A DNA stretch of 64,000 bases from Streptomyces sp. NBC_00285 (GCF_036174265.1 NZ_CP108055.1:6634001-6698000); one strand, 5' to 3'. Numbered from the stretch's first letter, positions 53,972-61,898 are shown. Translations and numbers: made by a program. Notes: generated from the letters alone by a model not told the origin.

Positions 53972-56392
53972 GTGGCGGCATTGGCACGCTGGTGCTACCG
54001 GCACCGGCTGGTGGTCCTGTTGCTGTGGGTGGGGGCGTTGTTCGGGCTCGGCGCGGCGGGTTCGTCCGCGGGCACGAACTACGCGGACGTCTTCTCGCTT
54101 CCCGACACGGACTCCAAGACGGCGTACGACCAGATGGCGAAGGCCTTCCCGGAACGCGCGGGCGACACCGACACGGTGGTGTGGAAGGTCGAGCAGGGCT
54201 CGGTACGGGACGCGTCCGTACGATCCCGGATCGAGCCCGCCCTGAAGGAGATCGGCGCCATGAAGGGCGTCGGCGAGGTCACCGACCCGTACGGGGCGCG
54301 GGGCGCGGCACAGATCAGCCGGGACGGGCGGATCGCGTACGCCCAGGTCACCTTCGCCGAGCAGGCGAACGCCGTACCGAAGGACCTGGTGCAGGACGTC
54401 GTCGACGCGGCGGAGCACGCGCGCGGTGACGGCCTCCAGGTCGAACTGGGCGGGCAGGCCATCACGCGCGTGCAGGAGCCGCCCACCGGCACCGCCGAGA
54501 TCGTCGGCATCCTCGCGGCGGCCGTCGTGCTCTACCTGGCCTTCGGCTCGCTCTTCGCGATGCTGCTGCCGATCCTGATCGCCTTGTTCGGCGTGGGCAC
54601 CGGAATGTTCTCCACGACCCTGCTCAGCCATGTCACCAACGTGCCCGAACTCGCCTCCCTGCTCTCCACACTGATCGGCCTGGGCGTCGGCATCGACTAC
54701 GCCCTGTTCATCGTCACCCGGCACCGCAAGGGCATCCAACGCGGCCTGGACCCCGAGGAGTCGGCGGTCGCCGCCCTCGACACCTCCGGGCGGGCCGTGC
54801 TGTTCGCGGGCGGCACGGTGTGCATCGCGCTCGCCGGCATGCTGGTGACCAACCTGCGCTTCCTGGACGGCGTGGTCATCGGCACCTCGCTGACCGTCGT
54901 CCTGAGCGTGCTCGCCGCCGTGACCCTGCTGCCCGCCCTGCTCGGCCTCCTGGGCCACCGGGTGCTCAGCCGCCGCCAGCGGCGCAAGCTCGCCGCGAGC
55001 GGCCCCGAGACGGACCGTGCCGGCGGCCTCGCCGCCCGCTGGTCCGCGACCGTCGAACGCCGCCCGCGCGCGGTCGCGGTCCTCGCGATCGCCGTGATGG
55101 CGCTGCTCGCCCTGCCGCTGCTGTCCCTGCGCCTGGGCACCGTCGACCAGGGCAACGACGATGCCTCGTCGACCACCAGGAAGGCGTACGACCTGCTCGC
55201 CGAGGGCTTCGGCCCCGGCTTCAACGGACCGCTCCAGGTCGTCGTGACCGGCGACGCGGGCGAGTCCCTGGTGACGAGCATCCGGCAGACCCGGGGCGTG
55301 GCCCAGGTGGCCGCCGCGCCCCCCGCGGGCGGCGTCACCGTCATCCAGGTCGTCCCGACCACCTCACCGCAGGCCAAGGAGACCGACGACCTCATCGACA
55401 CCCTGCGCGACGAGGTGATCCCGGACGCGGGCGTCCAGGCGCATGTGGGCGGCGTCACGGCGGTCTCCAAGGACTTCGCGTCGGTGACGGCCGACCGGCT
55501 GCCGCTGTTCGTCGCCACGATCATCGGCCTGGGCTTCCTGCTGCTCCTGATCGCGTTCCGCTCGGTGGTGGTCCCGCTGACGGCCGCCCTGATGAACCTG
55601 ATCGCGGCGGCGGCCTCCTTCGGTGTCCTCGTCGCGGTCTTCCAGTGGGGCTGGGGCCTGGACATGCTCGGCCTCGGCAAGGAGGGCCCCATCGCGGCCT
55701 TCCTACCGATCATCATGCTGTCGCTCCTGTTCGGCCTCTCGATGGACTACCAGGTGTTCCTGGTCAGCCGGATGCACGAGGAGTGGGTCCACACGAGGGA
55801 CAACGCGCGCGCGGTACGCGTCGGCCTGGCCGAGACCAGCCGCGTCATCAACAGCGCCGCCCTGATCATGGTCTGCGTCTTCCTGGCGTTCGTGCTCAGC
55901 GGCGACTACGGCGCCGCCATGGCCGGCGTGGGACTCGCCGCCGCGGTCGCCCTGGACGCCTTCATCCTGCGTACCGCCCTGGTGCCGGCCGCGATGCATC
56001 TGCTCGGCGACGCCAACTGGTGGCTGCCGCAGTGGCTGGACAAGCGGCTGCCGCACCTCGCGGTCGAGCCGAAGGAGGAGCCGGCCGCGCCGACCGAGGC
56101 TCCCGCGCGGGGCGGCCCGGCATCGGCCGTCCACGGCTTCGTCCGTACGACGGAGGGGGAGCCGGTGGAGGGCGTGGCGCTGACCCTGCTGTCGGCCGGG
56201 GGCCGGCAACTGGACCGCGTGATGTCGCTGGCCGACGGCTCGTACATCGTCTCGGTCCCGGCGCCGGGCACGTATCTGCTGGCGGCCACGGCCGCTTCGT
56301 ACGGCTCCCGTGCTCGGCACGTCGTGGTGGGTGAGGGCCCGCTGGTGCATGACGTGGAGCTGGCCGACGGCGAGGTGGACGCCGTCAACTGA
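53972..56392 (+). CDS. MMPL/RND-family transporter with fused C-terminal carboxypeptidase-regulatory-like domain
   Basis: An 806-residue transporter with twelve predicted spans in two halves, as in MmpL/HpnN proteins: LARWCYRHRLVVLLLWVGALFG at the start, the GxGxDY-type motif GLGVGIDYALFIVTRHRKG in half 1 and LFGLSMDYQVFLVSRMHEEW in half 2. Unusually, residues about 715-800 after the last span form a beta-sandwich of the CarboxypepD_reg type (VHGFVRTTEGEPVEGVALTLLSAGG, LADGSYIVSVPAPGTYLLAAT). Substrate (lipid or drug) is unknown. I chose the GTG at 53972 because GAGGAG lies 8 bases upstream; a TTG at 53966 is too close. Confidence 0.9.
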   Translation: MAALARWCYRHRLVVLLLWVGALFGLGAAGSSAGTNYADVFSLPDTDSKTAYDQMAKAFPERAGDTDTVVWKVEQGSVRDASVRSRIEPALKEIGAMKGVGEVTDPYGARGAAQISRDGRIAYAQVTFAEQANAVPKDLVQDVVDAAEHARGDGLQVELGGQAITRVQEPPTGTAEIVGILAAAVVLYLAFGSLFAMLLPILIALFGVGTGMFSTTLLSHVTNVPELASLLSTLIGLGVGIDYALFIVTRHRKGIQRGLDPEESAVAALDTSGRAVLFAGGTVCIALAGMLVTNLRFLDGVVIGTSLTVVLSVLAAVTLLPALLGLLGHRVLSRRQRRKLAASGPETDRAGGLAARWSATVERRPRAVAVLAIAVMALLALPLLSLRLGTVDQGNDDASSTTRKAYDLLAEGFGPGFNGPLQVVVTGDAGESLVTSIRQTRGVAQVAAAPPAGGVTVIQVVPTTSPQAKETDDLIDTLRDEVIPDAGVQAHVGGVTAVSKDFASVTADRLPLFVATIIGLGFLLLLIAFRSVVVPLTAALMNLIAAAASFGVLVAVFQWGWGLDMLGLGKEGPIAAFLPIIMLSLLFGLSMDYQVFLVSRMHEEWVHTRDNARAVRVGLAETSRVINSAALIMVCVFLAFVLSGDYGAAMAGVGLAAAVALDAFILRTALVPAAMHLLGDANWWLPQWLDKRLPHLAVEPKEEPAAPTEAPARGGPASAVHGFVRTTEGEPVEGVALTLLSAGGRQLDRVMSLADGSYIVSVPAPGTYLLAATAASYGSRARHVVVGEGPLVHDVELADGEVDAVN

Positions 56393-56397
56393 CGTGG

Positions 56398-57147
56398 CTA
56401 CGACTTCCTGCCGGGGTCCGGCATCACCTTCGTCATCCCCGGCAGGAAGTCCGTGAACAGCTCGTGCACCTCCCGTACGAGCGGCCGCAGCACCCGGAAC
56501 CGGGCCAGCGACACGCCCCTCGCGGTGAGCTTGGCGCCGCGCTCCGCGAGCCGGTAGCTCCGCTCGCGGCCCTCCGTGCGGTCGAAGATCCAGTACAGGA
56601 CGAGCCCCATCTGGGAGAGCCACATCAACTCGGGCAGGATGTCCCGGAGTTCCTCGGGAACCTTCGTCTTCGTCGCGCCCCGCAGCACCTCGCGGTGTAC
56701 GGCGATCGCCTCCACGCGTGCGTGCTCCGACTCGGGCGAGAAGGGGCTGAGCGGGCTGTCGGGGTCGGCGGCGTTCTTGAAGAACTGCACAGCGAACTCG
56801 TGGTAAGGCTGTGCGATGTCCAGCCAGACCTTCAGCACGCCCGCGAGGCGCGCCTCCAGGTCGTTCTCCCGGGCCAGGACATCCCGGACCGCCACCTGGT
56901 GCTCGGCGGCGATCCGGTCGTAGAAGCCCTGGATCAGGTGCTCCTTGCCGGCGAAGTAGTAGTACGCGTTGCCGACGGAGACACCTGCCTCCTGGGCGAT
57001 GGCCCGCATGGTGGTCTTGTCGTACCCCCGCTCCTGGAACAGCCGCATGGCGGTCTCCAGGATCAGCGCGCGAGTCTGCTCGGACTTGCTCGTCTCGGAC
57101 TTGCTCGGGGTACTGCCCTCGTCGGGGCCGTCGTTGTTCGCAGGCAC
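56398..57147 (-). CDS. TetR-family transcriptional regulator
   Basis: A 249-residue regulator. The N-terminal HTH is TRALILETAMRLFQERGYDKTTMRAIAQEAGVSVGNAYYYFAGKEHL (about 28-75). A long all-helical ligand domain follows, with no Cys or signature residues. It lies 11 bases after a DUF393 gene on the same strand and is probably the last gene of a three-gene operon. Two copies of a TetR-like operator flank that operon's promoter, so autoregulation is likely. GTG start at 57147; the ribosome site is weak, so coupling is probable. Convergent with the MMPL gene (5-base gap). Confidence 0.88.
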   Translation of the reverse strand: MPANNDGPDEGSTPSKSETSKSEQTRALILETAMRLFQERGYDKTTMRAIAQEAGVSVGNAYYYFAGKEHLIQGFYDRIAAEHQVAVRDVLARENDLEARLAGVLKVWLDIAQPYHEFAVQFFKNAADPDSPLSPFSPESEHARVEAIAVHREVLRGATKTKVPEELRDILPELMWLSQMGLVLYWIFDRTEGRERSYRLAERGAKLTARGVSLARFRVLRPLVREVHELFTDFLPGMTKVMPDPGRKS

Positions 57148-57158
57148 GGGAAGAGAGC

Positions 57159-57659
57159 CTAACCAGTGGCGCGGCCGCCGCTGTCGCACCCCGGCGGGCT
57201 GTGGACCCAACCACGTCCGGGGTCGTAGGCCCAGCCGTCCTCACGGCGGTACGCGGGACCGCCCCACTGCCCGCCCTGCCACTGAGCGCCCCGCCATTTC
57301 GCGGCGGCGAGCACCGCGCCCTTCGCGAGGCGTGCCCCGGCCGGAGTGCTGAGCCGGTGGGCGAGCGGCCGGTGCTCGCGCAGCGCCCACAAGGTCACGA
57401 TCCAGGCGGCGGTGTCACGGTAGACCTGTCCCGCGTCGCCGACGACGGTGATCTCCTCCAGGGTGGCGCGGTGGTCGAGTCCGGGAAACCGCCGCCGGGC
57501 CTCCTCCGATCCCGCCGGCACCAACTCCAGCGGCACCAGCTGCGGCTGCCGTACGAGCCAGTCGCGCAGGAAGGCGCACAGCGCGCACCGGGCGTCGTAC
57601 AGGACGGTGAGCCGGCGGACCGGGATGCGGTCCGCCGAGACGCCCGTGGCTCCCGTCAT
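57159..57659 (-). CDS. DUF393 (DCC family) thiol-disulfide oxidoreductase-like protein
   Basis: A 166-residue protein with the family motif LTVLYDARCALCAFLRDWLV (about 18-37), where the usual DGxCxxC is DARCALC. The C-terminal 55 residues are Trp/Gly/Arg-rich and not part of the domain. DCC proteins are predicted redox proteins of the membrane face; no reaction is established. The ATG at 57659 overlaps the stop of the upstream membrane protein gene (ATGA), a pairing that suggests a joint role. Confidence 0.85.
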   Translation of the reverse strand: MTGATGVSADRIPVRRLTVLYDARCALCAFLRDWLVRQPQLVPLELVPAGSEEARRRFPGLDHRATLEEITVVGDAGQVYRDTAAWIVTLWALREHRPLAHRLSTPAGARLAKGAVLAAAKWRGAQWQGGQWGGPAYRREDGWAYDPGRGWVHSPPGCDSGGRATG

Positions 57660-58051
57660 GCCCGGACCCAGTCCTGCGGTGCCACCGGCGGTACCTGCTC
57701 CCGTTCCATGGCGCCCCGTCGGCGGATCCGGTTGAGCACGTACACATTGGCCAGGTGCATCACTCCGAGCACCAGCAGCACCACGCCGACCTTGGTCGAC
57801 AGGGCCTCGAAGACGCCGCGCGTGTTGTCGATCGTCCCGTCGCCGCTGAGGTACAGCGCGACGAAGCCGAGGTTCACGAGGTAGAAACCGACCACCAGGA
57901 GGTGGTTGACGGCTTCGGCGAGCTTCTCGTTGCCGCGCAGTACGTCGGCGAGGAAGATCCGCCCGTTCCTGCTGAGCGTGCGGGCCACCCAGATGGTCAG
58001 GGCGATGCTGACGACGAGATAGATGACGTAGGCGACGACCGTGCGGTCCAT
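57656..58051 (-). CDS. Three- to four-span membrane protein of unknown function
   Basis: A 131-residue protein with spans at about 6-24 (VAYVIYLVVSIALTIWVA), 49-68 (LLVVGFYLVNLGFVALYL) and 86-105 (KVGVVLLVLGVMHLANVYVL), and a charged C-terminus. It is the first gene of the TetR operon; its promoter is overlapped by two operator copies. The adjacent DUF393 gene overlaps by four bases. I know no family name. ATG at 58051 after GGGGGAGGCGC. Confidence 0.82.
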   Translation of the reverse strand: MDRTVVAYVIYLVVSIALTIWVARTLSRNGRIFLADVLRGNEKLAEAVNHLLVVGFYLVNLGFVALYLSGDGTIDNTRGVFEALSTKVGVVLLVLGVMHLANVYVLNRIRRRGAMEREQVPPVAPQDWVRA

Positions 58052-58065
58052 GCGCCTCCCCCTTC

Positions 58066-58124
58066 TTGAACACGTTCAAAACGCTGACGGGAGAGACTCT
58101 AGACCTGCTTTTGAACGTGTTCAA
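58066..58124 (-). promoter_or_regulatory. Promoter flanked by two copies of a TetR-type operator
   Basis: TTGAACACGTTCAA (58066-58079) and TTGAACGTGTTCAA (58111-58124) are the same palindrome (TTGAAC-RY-GTTCAA), 45 bases centre to centre. On the minus strand the distal copy supplies the -35 TTGAAC, followed after exactly 17 bases by TAGAGT (-10). The proximal copy lies between the start point and the ribosome site. The TetR gene at the operon's end is the likely repressor. Confidence 0.8.
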
Positions 58125-58158
58125 CTCGCGTGCGGAGAGGTGTGCGTCACGTCTCTCG

Positions 58159-58225
58159 CGTACGTCGTACGTCGTACGTCGTACGTCGTGCGCCACGGTT
58201 CGCCCGTCGCCCGTCGCCCGTCGCC
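58159..58225. repeat. Two 7-bp tandem repeat arrays
   Basis: CGTACGT is repeated 4.4 times (58159-58189). After 11 bases CGCCCGT is repeated 3.6 times (58201-58225), ending at the stop of the VOC gene. The arrays lie between the VOC gene and the TetR operon promoter. They are simple repeats likely to vary in length. Confidence 0.8.
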
Positions 58226-58636
58226 TCAGGTTCGTCGGGCGAGTTCCGGGCGCTTGGTGTAGTCGGTGAATCCGAGGACGTTGCCCCAGGGGTCGGCGAC
58301 CTCGACGGTCCAGCCGGTGGCCACGGAGAAGGGTTCGTCGAGCAGCTCGACCCCGGCCGCGCGCAGCTCCCGGGCGGCGGTCCTGGCGTCGGGAACCTCC
58401 AGCCACACGCGCGTGGCGGGCCACGGCGGCGGCCGATGCCCCAGTGCCTCCTCCTGGCGGAGCAGGATCCCGGGCGTCTCACCGCCGACCTTCAGTACGG
58501 CGATCCCTGCCTCGTCGAGCCGGAAGCCCACCGTGAACCCCGCGTGCTCGTAGAAGGAGACGGCCTCGCCGAGGTTCCCGACGGGCAGCAGTACGTTGTC
58601 GAAACCGAGCAGTTCGTACGACTGGTCATCTGACAT
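58226..58636 (-). CDS. VOC-superfamily (glyoxalase/bleomycin-resistance-like) protein
   Basis: A 136-residue protein with the paired beta-alpha-beta-beta-beta fold: LGFDNVLLPVGNLGEAVSFYEHAGFTVGF and VWLEVPDARTAARELRAAGVELLDEPF, ending TVEVADPWGNVLGFTDYTKRP. The metal-ligand pattern is incomplete (Asn in place of the first His), so it may not be a metalloenzyme. Substrate unknown. ATG at 58636 inside a small palindrome. Confidence 0.87.
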   Translation of the reverse strand: MSDDQSYELLGFDNVLLPVGNLGEAVSFYEHAGFTVGFRLDEAGIAVLKVGGETPGILLRQEEALGHRPPPWPATRVWLEVPDARTAARELRAAGVELLDEPFSVATGWTVEVADPWGNVLGFTDYTKRPELARRT

Positions 58637-58646
58637 GTCGTCAGAT
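58628..58646. promoter_or_regulatory. Palindrome over the VOC gene start
   Basis: ATCTGAC (58628-58634) and GTCAGAT (58640-58646) flank five bases; the start codon of the leftward VOC gene lies within. This could be an operator or an mRNA hairpin blocking translation. Confidence 0.45.
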
Positions 58647-58761
58647 TAAGCCGGGGGTGACAGAACGGGCTTCTGCGACGCGGTGTCCGTCGTGCATGAT
58701 GACCAGGCTCATTGTCGTCTTTTCGCGGGTTCTCCCGCTTCGGTCCCCAGGAGCAGTCCTC

Positions 58762-59244
58762 TTGAGCGAGCAGCAACCGCAGCCAGGCCCCGACGGGTAC
58801 GGCTATCCGCACCAGCCGTCGGACCCGCCCGGCCCGCCCGGACCACCCGGGTCGCCCGGACCTTCCGGACCGTCGGGCCCGTACGGGCAGCAGCAGGGTC
58901 ATCAGCAGCAGGGGTACCCGCCTCCCGGCTATCCGCCTCCCGGCGCCTACCCGCCCCCGGGCTACTACCCGCCTCCGGGGACGTACACCGGAGACCCCAA
59001 CGCCCCCTACGGCTACGACCCCTACGGGCGGCCGTACTCCGACAAGTCGAAGGTCATCGCGGGCATTCTGCAGATCACCCTCGGCGGCTTCGGCGTCGGA
59101 CGCTTCTACCTGGGCAACGTCGGGATGGGGCTCGCGCAGCTCTTCACCTGCGGCGGGTTCGGCGTCTGGTCGCTGATCGACGGCATCCTCCTGCTCACCG
59201 GGAACGATCACACCGATGAACAAGGCCGGATCCTCCGGAGCTAG
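58762..59244 (+). CDS. TM2-domain protein with proline/glycine-rich N-terminus
   Basis: A 160-residue protein. Residues 1-98 are low-complexity, including collagen-like GPPGPPGSPGPSGPSGP and repeated YPPPGYPPPG units. A TM2 domain (about 100-152) follows: KSKVIAGILQITLGGFGVGRFYLGN, GMGLAQLFTCGGFGVWSLIDGI with two spans. A TTG at 58762 (SEQQPQPG) is taken as start because GGAG lies upstream and the frame before it is promoter-like. Function unknown. The end overlaps the next gene by 29 bases. Confidence 0.84.
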   Translation: MSEQQPQPGPDGYGYPHQPSDPPGPPGPPGSPGPSGPSGPYGQQQGHQQQGYPPPGYPPPGAYPPPGYYPPPGTYTGDPNAPYGYDPYGRPYSDKSKVIAGILQITLGGFGVGRFYLGNVGMGLAQLFTCGGFGVWSLIDGILLLTGNDHTDEQGRILRS

Positions 59245-59713
59245 GGCGCAGGGCCCCGCCGTCTCCGAGGCCGGGCCCGCGCCCTCCGAATCCCTCGCGT
59301 CCGGCACGGCACCCGCCGTGCCCGTACGGCGGTCCCCGCTGCGCCACCCCGCGGCAGCGCCCTCAGCGGTGCTCGCCGCGGGAGCCGCCGGTGCCGTGTA
59401 CCTCTACCGCACCGACCCGCACGAACCCGGCCACGTCCTGCCGCAGTGCCCGTTCCGGATGCTCACCGGCCTGCTGTGTCCGGCCTGCGGCGGCACCCGC
59501 ATGGTGTACGACCTGATGCACGGCCACTTCACGGAGGCCTGGCTGGACAACCGGGTCCTGTTGCTCGCCTCCCCCTACGCCCTCGTCCTGCTGGGCCGTT
59601 GGGCGTGGGAAGGCCTGCACGGCCGCCGCTGGCGCCCCACACTGAGCCCCCGTGCGCAACTGGCCGTCCTCGCGGTCGCCGTGACCTGGACGGTGGTCCG
59701 CAACATCGTCTGA
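59216..59713 (+). CDS. DUF2752 membrane protein
   Basis: A 165-residue protein with the DUF2752 signature CPFRMLTGLLCPACGGTRM (about 77-95, CPxCGxTR) followed by LMHGHFTEAWLDNRVLLL. Three hydrophobic segments are present. The domain is frequent next to TM2 proteins in Streptomyces, as here, where the starts and stops overlap by 29 bases. Function unknown; the Cys motif could bind a metal. Confidence 0.88.
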   Translation: MNKAGSSGARAQGPAVSEAGPAPSESLASGTAPAVPVRRSPLRHPAAAPSAVLAAGAAGAVYLYRTDPHEPGHVLPQCPFRMLTGLLCPACGGTRMVYDLMHGHFTEAWLDNRVLLLASPYALVLLGRWAWEGLHGRRWRPTLSPRAQLAVLAVAVTWTVVRNIV

Positions 59714-59770
59714 CAGACCGGCGGCCCGTCCCGGCCCGGAGTGGACCACCACCCCCTGGCCGGCACTCTC

Positions 59771-59798
59771 GCCTGCCGCCTGCCGCCTGCCGCCTGCC
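59771..59798. repeat. 7-bp tandem repeat GCCTGCC x4
   Basis: Four exact tandem copies of GCCTGCC. They lie in the 330 bases after the DUF2752 gene in which I see no gene. They are similar in period (7) to the arrays at 58159-58225. Confidence 0.75.
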
Positions 59799-60045
59799 GC
59801 CTGCCGCGGACGGTCGACGGCACGACGGCCGGACACGCGGAGGTAGCCCTGCACACGACCTCCGCACCCCGAACGACCGGTACCGCTGCATTGTCCCGAA
59901 GCCCAACTCGGCCGCGCCGCGGGCCGGTTACACTCTCGGGACCGGTAGGCGTCGTAGATCAGCCGGTCTGTATCCCTTCCGCGCGCGGCGAGGCCTGTCA
60001 GGCCTGTAGTGATCCGGGCCTGAGGGGCTGGAAAGCCTGTCGCCG

Positions 60046-60294
60046 CTGGCCAACCTCCAGGAAAGCCGCCACGCCCTCGCCCGGAAGATCTTCCACGGCC
60101 GGCCGGGCAGCTCTACCAGCGCTACCAGGACGGCATGGAGGACCAGATCGGCGCCCTGGGCCTTGTCCTGAACGCCCTCGTACTGTTCAACACCTGCTAC
60201 CTGGACGCCGCCCTCACAGCTCCGCGCCGACGGCTTCGACGTCCGCGATGAGGGCATCGCCCGTCTCTCCCCGTTCGTCCGCCATCACATCAAC
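60046..60294 (+). pseudogene. Tn3-family transposase remnant, part 1
   Basis: Three-frame translation gives consecutive pieces of the conserved C-terminal part of a Tn3-type TnpA: ESRHALARKIFHGR, GQLYQRYQDGMEDQIGALGL followed by VLNALVLFNTCYLDAALT, then QLRADGFDVRDEGIARLSPF and VRHHIN. At least two frameshifts separate them and no start or upstream domain remains. The text stops at HIN, where intact enzymes continue MLGRYSF; that continuation is found 1.5 kb downstream. Confidence 0.8.
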
Positions 60295-60467
60295 GTTTAT
60301 CTGGACGATTTTCCGTGTGCGGGACCCGGCTCAACTTCAAGTGCCCTTGATCGAGACCCGCTCCAGCGCCTACCGCCTCCAGGCCACCGAGGCCGGGCGT
60401 TGGGACGGAGGGTCGAGGGTAGACCGGGCCGCTCGCCCTGGTGCAATTCGGTCGTGACGCCCCGCGG

Positions 60468-61112
60468 TCACGGACCTGACCAGTCCCCGTCGCCGTGCTG
60501 GCCTTCGAGGTGGACAGTCAGGTCGGGCCAGTGCTCGGACCACCGCGCCAGATCGCCCGCGGCCAACGACCACTGCGAGCGCAGGGCTTCGTCTGGCAGG
60601 AAGCGGACGCAGGTGCCCGTGGACCCGTCGGCCTCGACGGGCTCCAGATCGGTCACTGGGACGCCGTGCTCATAGCGCTGGGTCCAGGATCCGTTGAGAC
60701 GGCGGTTGGTATGAATCAGCCACTCGCTGAGCGCTGCGACGACGGACATGCCGCGACGCGGATATCCGTCCGGAAGCCGTTCCGGCTCTGGGAGGTCGAA
60801 GAACCGAAGGTCCTTCGTGGCCATGACCGGCTTCTTCACCACCTGGCCATGCTCGCCGGTCCGAGTGTCGGTGCCTCGTCCGTCATCCTGCACCGAGACG
60901 GAGCCGTCGGTATTCAGCGTGACCACACACCGTCCGCCGTCCCGGCTCGCTGCCTCGTCAGCGGCATAAGCAACGATCTCAAGAACAAGGTGTCCCGGTC
61001 CGCCCGGAGCGAACTCTGCTGGTTCCTGGCGGATCTGAGCGAGATGGTCCGCGTCCACGATGCCGGCCCAATCGTGCGTGGTGTTGACCCAAGAGGCCCT
61101 TGATCCATCCAT
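60468..61112 (-). CDS. DNA gyrase B-like GHKL ATPase domain protein
   Basis: A 214-residue protein that resembles only the N-terminal ATPase domain of GyrB. LVLEIVAYAADEA aligns with the GyrB N box (LVYEVVDNSIDEA) but has Tyr where the metal-binding Asn belongs. VSVQDDGRGTDTR, ATKDLRFFDLPEPERLPDG and RRGMSVVAALSEWLIHTNRR match later GyrB motifs. Loss of the Asn makes ATP hydrolysis doubtful. Lone GyrB-like proteins occur in Streptomyces, often labelled gyrase subunit B. ATG at 61112. It lies inside DNA that splits a Tn3 transposase, so it may have arrived with a mobile element. Confidence 0.78.
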   Translation of the reverse strand: MDGSRASWVNTTHDWAGIVDADHLAQIRQEPAEFAPGGPGHLVLEIVAYAADEAASRDGGRCVVTLNTDGSVSVQDDGRGTDTRTGEHGQVVKKPVMATKDLRFFDLPEPERLPDGYPRRGMSVVAALSEWLIHTNRRLNGSWTQRYEHGVPVTDLEPVEADGSTGTCVRFLPDEALRSQWSLAAGDLARWSEHWPDLTVHLEGQHGDGDWSGP

Positions 61113-61189
61113 CTGACAAGTATCGGTCGGGGCTTTCGTTGAGGCTGCCGAAATCAACCGCTCAGCAGTGATCGCCCGGGCCGGGCTCG

Positions 61190-61713
61190 GCGCTCTCTCC
61201 GAGATCGGCGAGGAGGCCGCAGACCCGTTTCGGCGATGGCCTTGTGTCGTTCGACCCCGCGGGGCCAGCCGCGTTCGACGGCGCCTTGGGCGAGCTGCTG
61301 TTCACGGGCGAGGCGGGGTCGCAGGCGCGGTGCCTACTCGCTCGTGGTGAGGAACTTCGAGCAGCGGAGGTAGAGGTCGCACTCGCAGGGTCCCTCGGCG
61401 GGTGCCCGCAGGCAGTGGCCGAGTTCGAGTTCGGTCTTGAAGAAGTTGATCTTGAGTCAGTTCAGGGTGTCCTCGCCGATCCGGCTGGTCAGCAGTTCCT
61501 CCGCGGCCGGGCCCGCGATTCGTCCACCGGCGGCGATGACCTTCTTGTGCGGCTCCTTCAGGACGGGGTCGCTGATGCGGGAGTAGGGGGCGGACATCTG
61601 CGCGTTGCGGTGCCCGAGGATAACCGGCAGGCCGCCGTGACCTGTTCACCGTCGCCGTCGACCAACCGCACGCGCCGTACGACACCGCCATTGCGTTCCT
61701 TGACCACCCGCAT
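61190..61713 (-). pseudogene. Decayed tyrosine recombinase/integrase
   Basis: Reading leftward, an ATG at 61713 opens RVVKERNGGVVRRVRLVDGD, like the N-terminal end of a phage-type integrase. The text then jumps, with a frameshift, to the C-terminal region VILGHRNAQMSAPYSRISDP, where the core and catalytic domain in between are missing. It continues AAGGRIAGPAAEELLTSRIG, then NFFKTELELGHCLRAPAEGP and CECDLYLRCSKFLTTSE, interrupted by in-frame stops at 61457-61459 and 61334-61336. The gene is therefore internally deleted and inactive. Confidence 0.72.
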
Positions 61714-61808
61714 ACCGGCCTGCCCGAGCCTGCACTCAGGTGGACCAACGAACCCTGCACCTCCACCGCCACGGCGCCGATTCGAGCGTCACTCGAAGGT
61801 GTCCAGAC

Positions 61809-61898
61809 AAGGAGATGCTGGGCCGCTACTCCTTCCAGCGTCCCGAGCTGCCTGGCGGAATGCGGCCCCTCCGTGCCCCGGGCGCTGTCGACGAGTAG
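61809..61898 (+). pseudogene. Tn3-family transposase remnant, part 2 (C-terminus)
   Basis: Frame +: KEMLGRYSFQRPELPGGMRP then LRAPGAVDE and a TAG at 61896-61898. This is the exact continuation of the Tn3 TnpA text that stops at HIN (60294). The two parts are separated by about 1.5 kb that must have entered the transposase gene. Confidence 0.78.

Noticed and set aside
59928..60257. 109-residue minus-strand frame and a tRNA-like look of the DNA near 59930-60000
   Set aside because: No cloverleaf or T-loop GTTCGA in correct position; the minus frame is antisense to the transposase remnant.
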